Assembly (NCBI RefSeq): GCF_000189635.1
Contig: NW_002476426.1
Span: 930,001 to 994,000, forward strand
Direction: 5' to 3'
From: Tetrahymena thermophila SB210
Lineage: Eukaryota; Ciliophora; Oligohymenophorea; Hymenostomatida; Tetrahymenidae
Length of the DNA: 64,000 bases
In this document: one piece after another, positions 1 to 13,598 of the stretch
Numbering within the stretch: the first letter of the stretch is position 1
Layout of the letters: each line of letters starts with the position of its first letter
Translations under genes and position numbers: made by a program
The notes under the pieces: model-generated
The model's input: the letters and a program-made list of their open reading frames with translations, nothing else
Databases searched by the model: none
Told to the model about the DNA's origin: nothing

Positions 1-603
1 TATAGAAGATTTTGCGATATTATTTAATATTATAAAGATAAATCATTTTTTAAAATTATATTTATTTAGAAAGTAAAATTCTTTGAGTCTAGTTAGCTTG
101 TTTGGAATTGAGCATAATCGTTTATCTTGAAATAATTTATTTTAAATATATTAAAATTAATATTTTTTTAATTATATTTATTTGAAGGAAGAAATGAAAC
201 ATGAAATAAATCAAAAGATAACCATAATACTGGGATGGAAGAACAACAATTTTTTAGATAATTTTAAAATAGGAATAAGATTTTTTTAATTTTATTTTTG
301 TTAGAATTAAATTTTTTGTTGAAAATAATTGTTTATTGGAAATGAATAATAATTATAAATTTATAAATTAATTTTGCTAATTCTTCTACTTGAAAAACAG
401 AAATCTTATATTTTTTATCTTTGAAATAATGGCCTATCAAACAAATCTAAAGATAGATATAAATATATGTGATCTATTAGATAAAAATAAGTCTAATTTC
501 TAAATTAATTAAAAATTTGATATTTAATCATATTATTAATTAAAAATTTTACAATTTTTATAAGTTATTAGTAGAAAGAAATTAATTGTTTACCTTTTAA
601 AAT
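1..603. other. AT-rich spacer upstream of the ESF1 gene
   Basis: Mostly A/T with no convincing coding stretch on either strand. An ATG at 429 opens about 70 codons in the ciliate code, but the translation looks random and runs into the ESF1 coding region in another frame. The promoter and 5' leader of the ESF1 gene are presumably here, but no recognisable element stands out. Confidence 0.6.
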
Positions 604-2820
604 ATGAGTGTTCAAAATAAATCTAAGTAATCTGCACAAGCTGATGACAGATTTGCAAAAATTACTTATGATCCTAGATTTAAGACTATGAGTAATAAGC
701 AAAAAAAGGTCAAGATCGATAAAAGATTTAACTCTGTCTTCACAGATAAAAAGTTTAAAATACAAGCTAAAACTGATAAATATGGAAACAAGATTGATGT
801 AGATGATGGAGTAAATAAGGAAATGGAAGAATATTACTATAACGAAGAAGAAGAATAAGATTCTCAATAATAAGATGAAGTTGAAGATAAATCATAAAAA
901 GAAAAAACAAAAAAGAAAGCTTAAAAGGAAGCAGTTTCTAAAAAGAAATAAAATTCTAAAAAACAGGATAGTGAAGAAGGCGAAGAAGAATCTAGCAATT
1001 AAGATATTGAAAACGATGAAGAAAATTCAGAAGATTTTGAAGATGTCAGTGATGAAGAAAATGAGCATGAAGGTATTATTATTATTTAATAATTCAATAT
1101 TTTTTTTAATTACTTGAGCTAAAAAATTTATAATTTAATATTTGTAACAAAAGGAAGCTTTGAATGGAATGAAGTTAGTTCAACAGATGAAGATATTGAA
1201 TTTGAAGATGAAGAAGATAATTAAGAAGAGTTCTATTATGGAGTAGCTAATGAGAAACCTCCAGTTTCTGAAAACTCAAGTAGTAAATTAGCTTTGCTCA
1301 ACTATGACTGGATAAATATTAATGCATAAGATATAATGCTACTCTTTAATTCATTCAAAGATAAGACTGGAGTCATTAAAAGAGTATTAGTTTACCCATC
1401 TGAATTTGGTTTGAAATAAATGGAATTGGAAAATTAGCAAGGACCTTAAAATATTTGGAAAAAATAGGAAGAAAATCAAATAGTAGATAGTGATACTGAA
1501 GATGCAAATAAAAAAGATAAAAAGTAGAATAAAAATAATGATAAAAAAAACTAATCAAAAAAAGATAAAAAAAGTAAGAAATAAGAAGAAAATGAGGATG
1601 ACTTCTCTAACGAGACTACTAAAAAAATGAATAAACGTTAAGAAAAGAGCTTATTTGAATCAAGAAAAGGTATTTATTTGCCTTTTAAATATTATTTAAT
1701 CATAAATAAATAAATTTTATTTTAAAATAGTAAACTTGTTAAATCACACAGTTACTGCCCGTATCGATGATGATTAAGGTGATTTAGATCCAGTTGCTTT
1801 GAGAAATTATGAAAAATAGAGAATGAGATATTACTATGCAGTAATTGAATGTGATTGTAAAAGAACAGCTGAGAAAATTTACGAATCTTGTGATGGTATG
1901 GAATTTGAAATGTCTGGTATGCCAATAGATCTTAGATTTGTCCCTGAAGATCAAGTTTTTCCATATGAACCTAAGGAAATTTGTGATGAAGTTCCAACAG
2001 ACTCATAAGTATGAAATCATTAAAATATATTGAACGAAAATAAAAATTAATTTATTTTAAATAGGTTAAGAATATAGTTAATAGAAGCATTGGTCATACA
2101 AACACTAGATTAACTTGGGATCAACCAGTTGATAGATTCAAATTTTTAGATGGTAAAATGACAGAAAAGGATTATGAAAAAATTGATTGGAGTAAATATG
2201 TAGCTCCTGCAGATGATGAATTTGATGAAGATGAGTTAAAAGAGACTTTAAGTGATGAAGAAGATAACCACTTAGAAGATTTAGATAGTGATGAATAAAT
2301 TGCTAGACTTGAAGAAGAAGCTTTGAGATAATAATAAGAAATTGACAATATGAATTGGAAAAAAAACTTTGACAAAAAAAATAGAAAGAAAAAAGAAGGA
2401 GAAATTGAAATAAAGTTCAATTAAGGTTTCGATGAGCTTGGAAACAAAATTCTTGAAAAATAAAAAAGAAAAAATGAAACTAAGTTTGAAACTTAGGAGA
2501 GATTGGAAAAAGATAGAAAGAAAGAGAGAAAATAATAATTAAAGGAAAAAATTAGACAATAAAAGAATAAAAAGCTAGGTAAAGATATTGAAGAAACTGC
2601 TGAGACAAGAAAGCAAAGAGCTCAGCTAGCCCTATTAGTTGAAAATGAAGATAAAAAAGATGTTAATATAACCTTAGATGATCCTCGTTTCAAAGCTATT
2701 TATGAAACCGATATTTATTCAGTTGACCCAACAAGCAAATTTTACAGCAAGGAAAGATCCTCAAAAACCTTAGAAAAACAAATTGAATATAGAAAGAAAA
2801 GAAAGTTAAATGACAATTGA
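604..2820 (+). CDS. ESF1: ESF1-type pre-rRNA processing protein
   Basis: Likely nucleolar factor for 18S rRNA maturation (small-subunit processome), from homology to yeast and human ESF1. Four exons with introns at 1073-1153, 1670-1730 and 2009-2064; the phases agree and give 673 codons including TGA. The N-terminus has a DPRF-type motif, then the KVKIDKRFNSVF stretch typical of ESF1. An acidic Lys/Glu region follows. The central part carries the conserved NYDWINI and PSEFGLKQM segments and then RYYYAVIECD and CDGMEFEMSG, as in the RRM-like core of ESF1. The C-terminus ends with a second DPRF motif and SVDPTSKFYS, the NUC153 domain. The start is the first ATG and lies just before conserved sequence. 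TAA/TAG codons inside the frame are read as Gln. Its 3' end faces the minus-strand gene at 3851. The family call is very secure; exact splice sites are inferred. Confidence 0.93.
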
Positions 2821-3850
2821 TCAAATTAATATTTTATAATAAATAAATAAAGAAATTGTAGATTTTATAATTTTTATTTGTTTATTTACTAATTTTAATC
2901 AAAGTAGTTTTTTATTGCTGCATTTTGTTTTCATTCAATTTAATTTAATTAACAGCTTAATTATTTTCAACAAAAAGCAAATCAAGCTAAAATGATGATA
3001 TTAAAAATGTAAATAGAGATAAATAAATAAATAAATTTTTGTTTCTCTTTATTTTGATCAAACATAAAAAGTTAACTTTAAAAGTGAATTATATTTTTGA
3101 TTTTAAAGTTTTATTTATATTCAACTCATCAAATTTTATTTTATTTTTCTCCAAAAGCTTTATCTTCCATCAAATCGATGAAGAAGATATTTAAAAAATA
3201 ATATTATCCAAATAAAATTTTATCTTTTTTTTAAATGGAAAAGATTAATTAGATTTTTCATAACAAATGTCAGAGATAAAATTAAAGGAATAAATTAGAT
3301 TAAGATAGAGTATAAAATTTAATTAATAAAATCACTAAAAGTTAATAAATATATAAAAAATGATACTGATTTAATTTACAAAACCAATAAATAAATTGAT
3401 AAATTAATTAGTTAGTGAATTAATTAAATTATTTTAAAAATATTTACAATTAATTATATAAACAAAAAAATACTTAATTCATTCATTAAATTCAATTAAT
3501 AATCTTTTTTTTCTTTCTTTGTTGTGATAAGTTTGAAATTACTTTATAAGGTTTTATAATTTGATATAATAAATTGCTTAAAATGTATAATTACTGAAAA
3601 AGTTTTTATTTATATTATATTATTATTAGTTATTTAACTAAATAAACTATATGTGTGCCAAGGTAGTGTAAGACTAAAGATTTGAGAAATTTAACAAATA
3701 TGAAGAAGTAATATTGTTAGTGTTTGTTTTATTAGTTAGTTAATTAGTAAATAAGTAAGTAAGGTTAGTTAATTAGAAATATTGGTATCTATATATCATT
3801 ACAATTTTGCTGAGGGCAAGCTGGATTGGCTAAATTTTTAATTAAGTGTT
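2821..3850. other. Convergent AT-rich spacer
   Basis: Lies between the 3' ends of two convergent genes. It is AT-rich, with short simple repeats of the type TTAGTTAGTTAATTAG and TAAGTAAGTAAG around 3730-3775. No coding signal was seen, so both 3' untranslated regions presumably fall here. Confidence 0.6.
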
Positions 3851-4673
3851 TCATTTATTTTATATTTAATTTTCATTTTTTTAATCATTGAATTGCATAG
3901 AAAATATTCGATCTTCATCGTAATAGTTATTATCGTATTTTATGTATTTAAGAGAGTATTAAGGATTTGTTTAAACTCTATCTTAATCAGTAGTAACCTA
4001 TGTATTTATATTGCCCTATTAATTTTAAATATTTTATTGAGATATTTTACTTTATTATTGCCCTTCTTTAGGAGACTAATATTCTGATTGATTGCCACAT
4101 GAAGGAAGATTTATTTTCTCATTATTTTTTTCACTAAAATCTTCTTGACTTAGCTTTTTTTAACTAAAAAATGATGGTTGTGCATGCTTTGCTTCTTTTG
4201 ATGAATCTTTTGGGAGCTCTACTATTGTCTCCACTTCAGTTTCTTCCTGTATGATAGAATGCTATTTTTTAACCATCTCTTAGATCTATTCTAACTTCAT
4301 ATTTATTTAAGATTGTGATAATCGGTCTTAAAATCCTTATGATGTAGATTAATCATTTCTTGGACTCTATTATGGTAGATATTATTCTTTAGTGAGTCCT
4401 GTAACTTTATTATTAATATTTGCAGAAAATGAAAATTAAGAATTCAAAGAATTTTATGATATGATTGGGTTATTATCCCAAATATTATAGCTTGAGTCTG
4501 TGTAAACAATATCATTTTAAGTATCTAAGTTAATTTAAAAAATAAGTTTTTTTAAAGTATTTTTCCAATAAATATTTAAGATTCAAATTATTTTTGCTCA
4601 AAACCATTAAAAATAATAAATAGATCACTAGATTACCTGCACCACTTTTACAGCTGCAAAAGTTATTACCCAT
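3851..4673 (-). CDS. Small protein with N-terminal myristoylation/palmitoylation signature
   Basis: Two exons on the minus strand: 4673-4637, then 4524-3851, with a 112-nt intron (4525-4636, GTAATC...TTAG). Together they give exactly 237 codons including TGA (236 aa). The protein starts MGNNFCSCKSGA. Gly2 followed by polar residues fits N-myristoylation, and Cys6 and Cys8 fit palmitoylation, so membrane attachment is a reasonable inference. The rest is hydrophilic and rich in Ser, Gln, Asn and Lys, with a likely coiled or helical stretch (NMKLEQIQEMVKKQHSIIQE) near the middle and no known domain. The locally higher G/C content and intact phase across the intron support a real gene. It has no recognised homologue. 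It is divergent from the HU/EF-hand gene and convergent with ESF1. An opposite-strand frame at 3893-4087 is a shadow. Confidence 0.72.
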
Positions 4674-6561
4674 GATACGTATTCAATTATCTAAAATTTT
4701 AGTTAGTATATGTATATATATATATTTAATTTTGTATATTTTTTTAATTGTCTTTAAAGCTTGATAAGTTTTTTGTTCCAATTAAAATTTTGTGATAATC
4801 TATCAATTTTTAATTAACTTTTTTTATACGAATAATGGTTGTTCGATATTTGTTTAAAATAAATTACTTTCAAAAATAAAATCAAACACTTGATAGTCAT
4901 TTCAAATTATTTGCATTCTTATTATTTTTGATTTACATTCATTCAAAAGGCAAAGCTTAAAATTTATGTTTATAAGTTTATAAAATATTAAATATTTGGT
5001 TACTATAAACAAAATCTTTGTTATTATTAAGCTGGCTTATATTTCTTATTATTTTACGTCACATGAATATTTAAACTGGCAATATTTGCAATAAGCCTTA
5101 TAAATTTATACTAGATTTGTTTAAAATTTAAACATAATTAGAGTGTAAATTCGTTAATTAAAATAAAATATTATCATGATGTTTAAGGAACATTTTTAAA
5201 TCAAAAAAGTTAAATTTATCTTTGTAACATTGTTTATAAAAAGATTTACTTTTTTTCAGATTAATTATTAAATATTTTGAAATTTATAATTAAAAAAAGA
5301 TACTAAAAATAATTAAATAATATACCTCATCAAAAATAGTAAACTCATTAGAAAGCTATGTTTACAATTTCATTTAACCTAGTTGGTTTTACCTTAAATT
5401 TACAATTATCATATATTTTAACAACTTAGATATATTTTATCTGAGTTATAATAACTTTTAAAAATATATTAATCTAAATTTGATTTATCGAAAGTGAAAA
5501 ATTGATGATTTGATACTGAACTTAAAACCTAACATAACTTATTTAGTTTTTTTAAAAAATAGAATTCATTAATACAAAAATTGAAAATAAAAATTATTTT
5601 TTTCTATTATCTGACAAGGTTTGTTTGTTTAAAGTGTAATTTTTTTTTATATAAAAATTAATTGTTTTATAATGAAAAATAATTGATTAATAGAAAAAAA
5701 AGAAACACTAATATGTAATATTGAATAATTTTCTTGATGAATAAATTTTTTTTATATTTAGAAATAAAATTTTGATGCCTAAAATTACTTTTTTAGTATT
5801 TTTTAATATTATTTAATTCATCAAATATAAAAATTGCTATTTTTTTATTATTTTAAAGCATTTGTGTTAAGATATGAGTTAAATTTGAAAAATTTGTTAT
5901 TTTGTAATTAAAAGTCATCTACTAACATAAAAAAAAGTAACATCATTTTTTATATTTCTTGATTATCAAAAATCTTCTTGGCGAATACATTTTTTGTATT
6001 TATATATTTTTCTTGATTAAATAATTAAATATTTTTATTATTTTTTATGATATACATTTTTATCTAGAATTTAATTATAATAATTAATTAATCAATCAGT
6101 TAATTAATTGATATTTTGTGATAGACTTGTTAGTAATATAAATGTTTACAAAATTTTTTCTATTATTTAAAATTTCTACTAATTGTAACAAAAATCTAAA
6201 ATAATAAAAAATATCAATCTTTTTTTATATTTTCACCATTTTGCTAAGAAGAAAGATAATAAACTAGAATGGTTAATAATTTTATTAATAATAGTTATTT
6301 GAAATCGTTTTAAAGTACTTGATTGCATCAGTTATAAATTCTAATTTTAAAACTAATATCTACTTATTGAAATTTAAAACTCTATAATTTACTTAATACT
6401 TTTATACAATTAATAAAATAAAATTTTACTTATCTACAACAATTTATCTCACTGAATTTATTTTTTTAATTCTGTCAAATAAAGCTAATAAACAATATTT
6501 TCAAAGATTTAATAAGTAAGTAAGTAAGTATTCATAAAATAAGAGGAGTTAAATTATATTT
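4674..6561. other. Divergent AT-rich intergenic region
   Basis: About 1.9 kb between two divergently transcribed genes, so it should contain both promoters. It holds long A and T runs and a TATATATATA tract near 4710-4722. No coding stretch was seen on either strand, and no specific motif could be assigned. Confidence 0.55.
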
Positions 6562-9500
6562 ATGGACACAGCTATCACTATTAAATCTAATTAAACTAAA
6601 GCAAGTATTTAGTCTTAATAAACAATAGATAATGTTAGTCAGAAATCATAGCAAAAGTTAGTTTTTTTATATTTGCCTTTAAATTATATACAAGTTATCT
6701 GAACATGAATTTAAATAACTATTTGAGTTGATGAAAATTAAAATGTTTCTTTTTTAATCAACTTATTTATAAAAAGGCTATATAAACTATAAGTTAATTT
6801 GGATGAGGAGACCATAAATAATGCATGGGCTGCTTTCGGTAATTTAACTAGTCTCATTCATTAATATCAAACACTTCTAAATTTTAGGAGAACATAATAA
6901 CCATAATATGCCTACTTATCTGATGCTATAAATTTGAATATTAAACAATTTTTGTTTTTAAAAATTTAAGGAACCTATGTTTGCAAGTGCTTAAGATAAG
7001 GAAGAGCAGTGAGCATACCTAAATTTGGTTTATTCACATACTCATTTAGAGATGTTAATCTTGATGTAAAAAATTTATATTTTATATTATATAGTTTACT
7101 AAATGTAACTTACTTTAAAAGGGAACAACAAATGAATATGAAAGAGATAAAGAAGAAAGAGAACCAGTATTTATAATTTCAAAAGATTTCGCGAAGGGTT
7201 TAAATATTAAATCTGGAGTTTACCGTTTAGGTGGTATTATAAGACCTCTAGTTTTGTCATCCACATCAGGCAAAATTTAGCAAACTCTTTGCAGTTATTA
7301 AGAAATAGCCAGTATATCATAGCTAAACAAAGAAGAAGTTAAATATAGTGTAGAAAGAATTATAAGAAGGATAGAAGACTAAATTAGAAATGTATATATT
7401 TTTATTAAATTCCTTGAAGGATAGTAGAATAAGTATAACATTAATTTTTATTTAATAGGGAGATGAATAGGTTTACATGTTCATACCTTCCTTGGGATTA
7501 TTTATGTATAAGAAGGGTATTACATGTGTTAAATTTTAGGATTTCATTAAAAAAGATATAAAAGTAGATTTTTTATCAAATAATAGAATAATAAAAGACC
7601 ATTATTAAAATTTTAATAAAACAGGGATTGCTAAAACTAAATGTTTCTGATAGAAAGAAGAAAAACCAAAGTGATTTAACTTCAGAAAAACTTAAATAGT
7701 TGAGCTAGAGTTATTATAAAAGTTAAAATAACTAAGAGGAAGAAAATTATTAAACAACACAAATATAGGAAGATGCTGAGCAGTACTTAAAGAATAACCT
7801 TTAAATCGATCCAAGCTAAATTATAGAAGAAGGAAGGACACCTAATAATTAAGAAGAACTTTCTAATAAATTATAGCAAATATTAGCTTCTAGCACGAAT
7901 GATACTATCAAATTATCAACAGCAAGAGACTCTTATAGGTACTATTCATTAAAATTAAATTCATATATTTTAATCACTTAATTAAATTAAAAGCAAACAA
8001 ACTAATAGGAGTATAACAGTTATTTAAAGCGAAGAAGAAATTGCATTTTAAAAGCTAAATTATTTACTTAGAAATAAATGTATTAAGCCCTATGATGTAA
8101 TTTATTCTTTTGTTTTTCAAATTTTTTTATTCAAACAAATTTAGATTTTTAATTATTTTATATTATTTTATCGATTCATTTTAAAATTCTTATTTATTTA
8201 TTGTTGGTTGATTTTGTATTTTTTTCAAGAATAATTTAGCTTTTAAATATTAACTAATAAATAATCTTTTATGACATTTATTTTTAATGATTTTGTTCAA
8301 AAATTTAACTTAGTTACTTTCAACGATGCTTGGATATATTTATGGTATAAACTCAACAGACAGAAAAACTTTAACCTTAGAGCAATTCATGAAAGCTCTG
8401 CATAAATAAGATATTGAGATGGAAAGCGATGAAGAATACTCCTTGGTTTTTTCATATATTGATTCAAAAAGAGATAAAAAAATAGATTTAGAGGAATGGC
8501 AAAATGCTTTCTCGAAAAAAGGTAAATTTAATGAAGAGAAAATAACATAGTTGTATAAATTATATTTAATAGAAAGTTAGTCACTTGAATATTTGAAAGA
8601 CATAATTATGAGAAACAACATAGTTATTGATGATTTCTTTAAAACTATGGGATTAAACAGAGATACAGAATAAATAACTTTAAAGGAATTTAAGAATGGA
8701 TTAAAAAAAATTAATATATCCAAATATATTTCAGATCTTGCAGCAGCTGAAATTTTCGAGGACAAATAATCTCTGCCACCTCAGCAAATTATTGATAAAT
8801 TAACTGCTGATAGAAAAAATTTAAAGAATTTGACTAATTTGCAAAATACAGCTAGAACTGGTACAAGCGGATAGAATGACATAGATGATAGTGATACTTC
8901 TTTACTGCTTTAAATATATAGGAAAATTAAATAGGAGTTAATAAATAAGTATCCAGAAGAGAAACAAGACAGACATGATAAATATTTGATTTAAGAATTC
9001 GAAAAGCTAGATTAACAAAGCTAAGGATCTTTAGATATTGCTAATTTTAAGACTTGTTTAATGAAAGCCAATTTAAATCTTACGCTGAATGAAGTAGTAA
9101 GAATAGCTAGATATATTGAGAAAAATTAAAAAGGATAAATAGATTATTGCAAATTTAGCAAAAAAGTAAGTATATTTTTTCATTTCTTAAAGTTAATTCA
9201 ACTATTATTTAGGTAAATAATTCGTTGAGAATGAGTGATGAAATCGAATCTTTGCCTTATCTTGTAGAAATGATAAAAAAATACATGCAACAAAATAAAA
9301 TGAATAGTGAAGAATTTATAACTCATCTGCTTGAAAATAAGGAAAATAGAAAAACATTCAATATACAGGATAAGAAAAAAGTTAGAATCCCTGTATTCGC
9401 TTAGATGATTGCAAAAAAAATAAATTTCAATTTACAAGAGTCAATTATCTAATAAAACTGTGAGCTGATTGACATAGATAGAGATGGTTACATTGACAAA

Positions 9501-12500
9501 TTTGATTTAGAAACATTTTTAAGCCGTTATTACTATATAGAAGACTAAATATCCAAAAAGACTTCATTCGCATCTCAAGTCTTCTCCAAGTCTCATACAG
9601 GAAATTTTTTCTCAATGAGCAAAAGCAACGGTATTGGATCTACAATAAAAAGCAAGCAGCAACTTACAAGCTCTTTGTTGAACATCACAAAGTAATAAAT
9701 TAACTTAAAAAAAAAAGTATATTTAAATTATATTAAATTAATATAGATCTTAGCTCGTCAATCAACCAATACGACTATATCCCACAGATAATCTTCCTCT
9801 TGAGAAGCTTGAAGTTATACTTAGAGATTTAAAATAAAATGCTGGTTTAAGAAGACTCTCTTATTATGAAATTTTTAAGATTTTAGATGTTAACAATGAT
9901 GGATTTGTAAGCTTCAACGAATTCGAAGAAAAAATAGATTCCTTTGTAAAGCTGAGCAGTCATGCAAAAGAAGGACTATTTTCATATTTTGATCACTTGA
10001 AAATTGGAATGTTTGATTTCCCTAGATTTGCCAGCATTTTAAGCAGAATAACTTTAAAAAATCATGATGTAAATAATATTAATCATTTGAAAATATTTAC
10101 TTAATAAGATTTCAAAAGGATAAATAAATAGATAACTGGGAATGGTAGCACAGCATTATTAGATAAATTAAAGAATGGAAAGAAACTAATGGTAATTAAC
10201 TATTTCTTTTAGCAAAATTTATAAAAATTATTTATTTATTTATGTATCTATTTTTTTTTAAAGGTTTTACAGAAGAAGAGGCTTTTAGAATAATAGACTG
10301 TGATTTTGATGGTTTTATCAGCATTGACGATTTGAAAAAATTTTTATCAAGGGACTTTAAATTAAGGGAAGAACATTTAGACAGCACTAAATTAGATAGG
10401 TTATTTAAGCTATTCGATTAATACAAAAAAGGATACATCTAAAAACATGATTTTGCAAAAATATTTACAAACTAATTCGAGGAATAGCTTTCAAATGGAT
10501 TTAAAACCACTAAAAATATTACTTATAATGATTCTTTTTTCAAAAAACCAGAAGATTAATTATCCAAAAATACTTCTAACATTAAGGCATTTACACAAAC
10601 TCCGAAATCTGTTCCCAATATATAGGTGAAAGAGCTATCAAAAACATTGACTTTCTTAAAACCTAAGAAACAATTACACAATGGAAACACTTTAAATATA
10701 GAAGACTGGATGATAAATTGTTGTCAACAAATAGCTCTTGTGGTCTCATCTAAATACAAAGACTTAGTAGAAGCATTTGAAAAAATTTCTAACCACTCTC
10801 AGAAAATAGAATATTAAAAGTTGAATGATTGGATATTATAGACAAATGCTCTATTCGGTTTTAATTTAACTGAAACTCTATTGTAGTAGCTCTTTGCTTA
10901 CATGGATCCTCACAAAAAAGGCTACATCACATAAGATGACTGGGTTGAATGTTTAAAAATATACACTGAATCTAAAGACATTCCCTTAAGTGATTTGACA
11001 GATTTAATATACTTTAGTTTCAAATCAAATGATGAAGCATTTAGGTTATTTTAATTTAATTATCAAATTTTTAATTAAAATAAATTTATTTTTTTTTATA
11101 GGTTTTTCTTATTTGGATAAAAATTTGAGAAATAAGATTTTAAAAATACCTAAAGTACAAGTACGACTAGCGAAGTTTCTCTTCATAAATTTAAGTTTGC
11201 TTTGAACAACCTCTACAAGCAGGTTTATTCTGATAAAATTGTTGAAAAACTTTGGATTGCAATACACCAATTTCTCAAAATACCTGTTGAGTAGCAATTA
11301 ACCTTAGAACATTTTAATAAGTTATTCCCAAGGATAAATAACTAAAATTCAAGGTAAATATTTTTGTAGAATTTTCAAGTACATTAAACTAACTCTAAAA
11401 AAGGTACAATAGGACAAGCAGTAATACGAGAATTAGAGTGGCAAATATAGATTCCTTAAGATTCTCAGATTAATTCAAAAGCAACTCTCTAAGTTGCAAT
11501 AATCTTATTTCTTACAATAATTTTACTCTGCACGACGATATTATAAATAAATTTAAAAATCTGATATTATCTAAAGGAAAAGACATAGAGAGTATTTTCA
11601 AATAGCATGATACAAATAACACTGGTTTTATTAGTAACACAGAATTCAAAAACATACTGATGAGATTAAATATTGGCTTAAATGGGAGAGATATGGATTA
11701 TATTCTAATATTTGCAGATCCATCAAGCCCAGCAGAAATAAACTGGAAAAAGTTTATGAAAAAGCTTCAATTCTCGTAAAATTTTTTATACTTAATTCAA
11801 ACTTAATTTTTGATAATGATAAAAATAGGTCATCATAATAGAACCTAATTAACAGATCGAAAAAAAGGATAAACCACCTTAAAGAATGTTTATATTCATA
11901 CTTAATATCACCAAAGGATGCATTCAGAGAAGTAATTTGTTTTATTTGTTAGTACTAAGCAATATGTAAAAAATAATAAAATTTATCAGTTTGATGAAGA
12001 GAAAAAAGGATACATGACCTTAGAAGATTTTAGGTATTTTCTTGTTAAAGTTTCAAAACTTGACAGGAGTGAAATACCTTCTTTCGCAATTTCAAAAGAC
12101 ATGTTTGACTAAATAGATTTAAAGAAGGATGGCTTGATTGATTTAGATGAGTGGATACAAGCATTCATGAATTATGGAGTAAATTAATATCAATAAATAT
12201 ATTTTGACTAAATTAAATAAAGATTTTATTGAAAAATACTTTTTAGCGAATTTTAAAAAATTATTTTAATTAAAATATTTTTAGGGTACTGAAGAACATG
12301 ATAAAATTATTCAGGAAAAAGAAAAGGATAAATTTACTTTTTGCTAATTTCACAAGAAAAAGCTAGACATCTTGAACAGTATAATTGACTAAAAAAAGAA
12401 GTAACAGCTTTAAGATAAGCAAGCAGATACTAATTCTTAGTAATAAAATTCAACATCATTGTCAAGAAATAATTCAGTGAGTCTAGTAAATGGGTCTACA

Positions 12501-12875
12501 AAACAAAATGTAATAGATATTATTAAGAACAACTCTTCTATACCATTGTCTTGGGAAAAAAGTTAAGATTATGATAAGGCTATTTCTTTAATTGCTAGAA
12601 ATAGAAGGTATCTTATACAAAAGTTTGAAGCCCTCTATGAATAATAGCACGGTAAAGACAAAAGAGATGGCTTGGACAAATATTTAAGTGTTGAAGCAAT
12701 TAAATAAGTGCTTTGGGAATTTTTAACTAGCCACAACATTCATCCATCTTAGTTTAATTTGTCAGTTTTGTACAATTTCGCTGCTTAAAAAAATGGTCTT
12801 ATTAATTATAATTTCATGATAGATGTTTTTAAGAGCAGATTAGATTAAATAAATAATCCTCCAAAAAACTCTTGA
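6562..12875 (+). CDS. CCDC81-type twin HU-like domains fused to multiple EF-hands
   Basis: A long multi-exon gene, roughly 1,700-1,800 residues. The first ~350 residues match the CCDC81 family: NLDEETINNAWAAFG, then GRAVSIPKFGLFTYSF, GTTNEYERD, REPVFIISKDFAKGLN and a second unit with YMFIPSLGLFMYKKG. These are two HU/IHF-like folds as in CCDC81 proteins. A Gln-rich linker follows, then calcium-binding-type EF loops encoded near 8461 (DSKRDKKIDLEE), 9471, 9886 (DVNNDGFVSFNE), 10296 (DCDFDGFISIDD), 10417, 10904, 11610, 11993 (FDEEKKGYMTLEDF) and 12116 (DLKKDGLIDLDE). Several lack acidic residues at position 1, 3 or 5, so only some may bind calcium. Exons stay in phase across introns such as 6839-6971, 8097-8313 and 11933-11989, which argues for one gene rather than two. 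A centrosomal, ciliary or basal-body role is inferred from CCDC81 relatives only. Confidence 0.82.
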
Positions 12876-13598
12876 TCATACTTTCAATAATTAAGCATAC
12901 ATATAAAATATTTTATATTTTCTGTATTTTTTCAATAAAAAATGTTTGCTTTAAAAAATAAAATTCATCGGTCAATTATACTTCTTTGTTATTTAGAGGT
13001 TTGTAATATATATCTGAAAAATAATTTTGCATACATATGGCTAATACGGTATAGTTTACTAATTTATTTTTAATTTATGTTTTGAAAAATATATTTTTAA
13101 TGTTGATTAAATTGATGGTATTAAGTTTTGTGATAGGATTAAAACTTAAATTATATAAAATGATCTTATACTCAATTTAATAAATAGGTCTTTATTTTGG
13201 TTTTAAGTTTATGTTATTCAAGTTATTTTGATTTGATTTTGGCTATCAAATTAGTGAATTTTATACCTTGTATGAAAAGAAATAGCATAGCTGTTTTTTT
13301 CTTTGAATGCTTGTTTATTTATTTGTTTGTTTGCTTGCTCATTCAATGACTATAACAACCACTGAAAGAATAAATTACTATTTTTCCTTTATTGTTTTTT
13401 CAATATGATTGAATTAGTTAGAACTATTATAAAATTTGTTTTTGCAAGTTTTATAGTTAATTTTAAATTTTTAATTGTTTGCATTTTTTATTTATTAATA
13501 ATATTCAAGCAGGTGCTTAAATATAATTAAAAATTTTCCAAATACACATTAATATAATCAGTAAAAGTATTAAAAATTTAATTCAAGTAAAAGGGAAA
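12876..13598. other. AT-rich spacer
   Basis: Downstream flank of the EF-hand gene and upstream flank of the ankyrin gene, both on the plus strand. It contains a short run of TTTGTTTGTTTGC-type simple repeat near 13320-13340 and no coding signal. Confidence 0.55.

Noticed and set aside
429..650. Open frame starting MAYQTNLKIDIN
   Set aside because: Only about 70 codons, low-quality composition, overlaps the start of ESF1 in another frame; expected by chance when TGA is the only stop.
3893..4087. Plus-strand standard-code ORF of 64 codons
   Set aside because: It is the complement of the minus-strand lipid-anchor protein gene, which has consistent composition and splicing; the plus-strand translation is hydrophobic and random.
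11880..12000. Apparent frame break between EF-hands
   Set aside because: A 57-nt intron (11933-11989) joins AFRE to FDEEKKGYMT in phase and restores a normal EF-hand.
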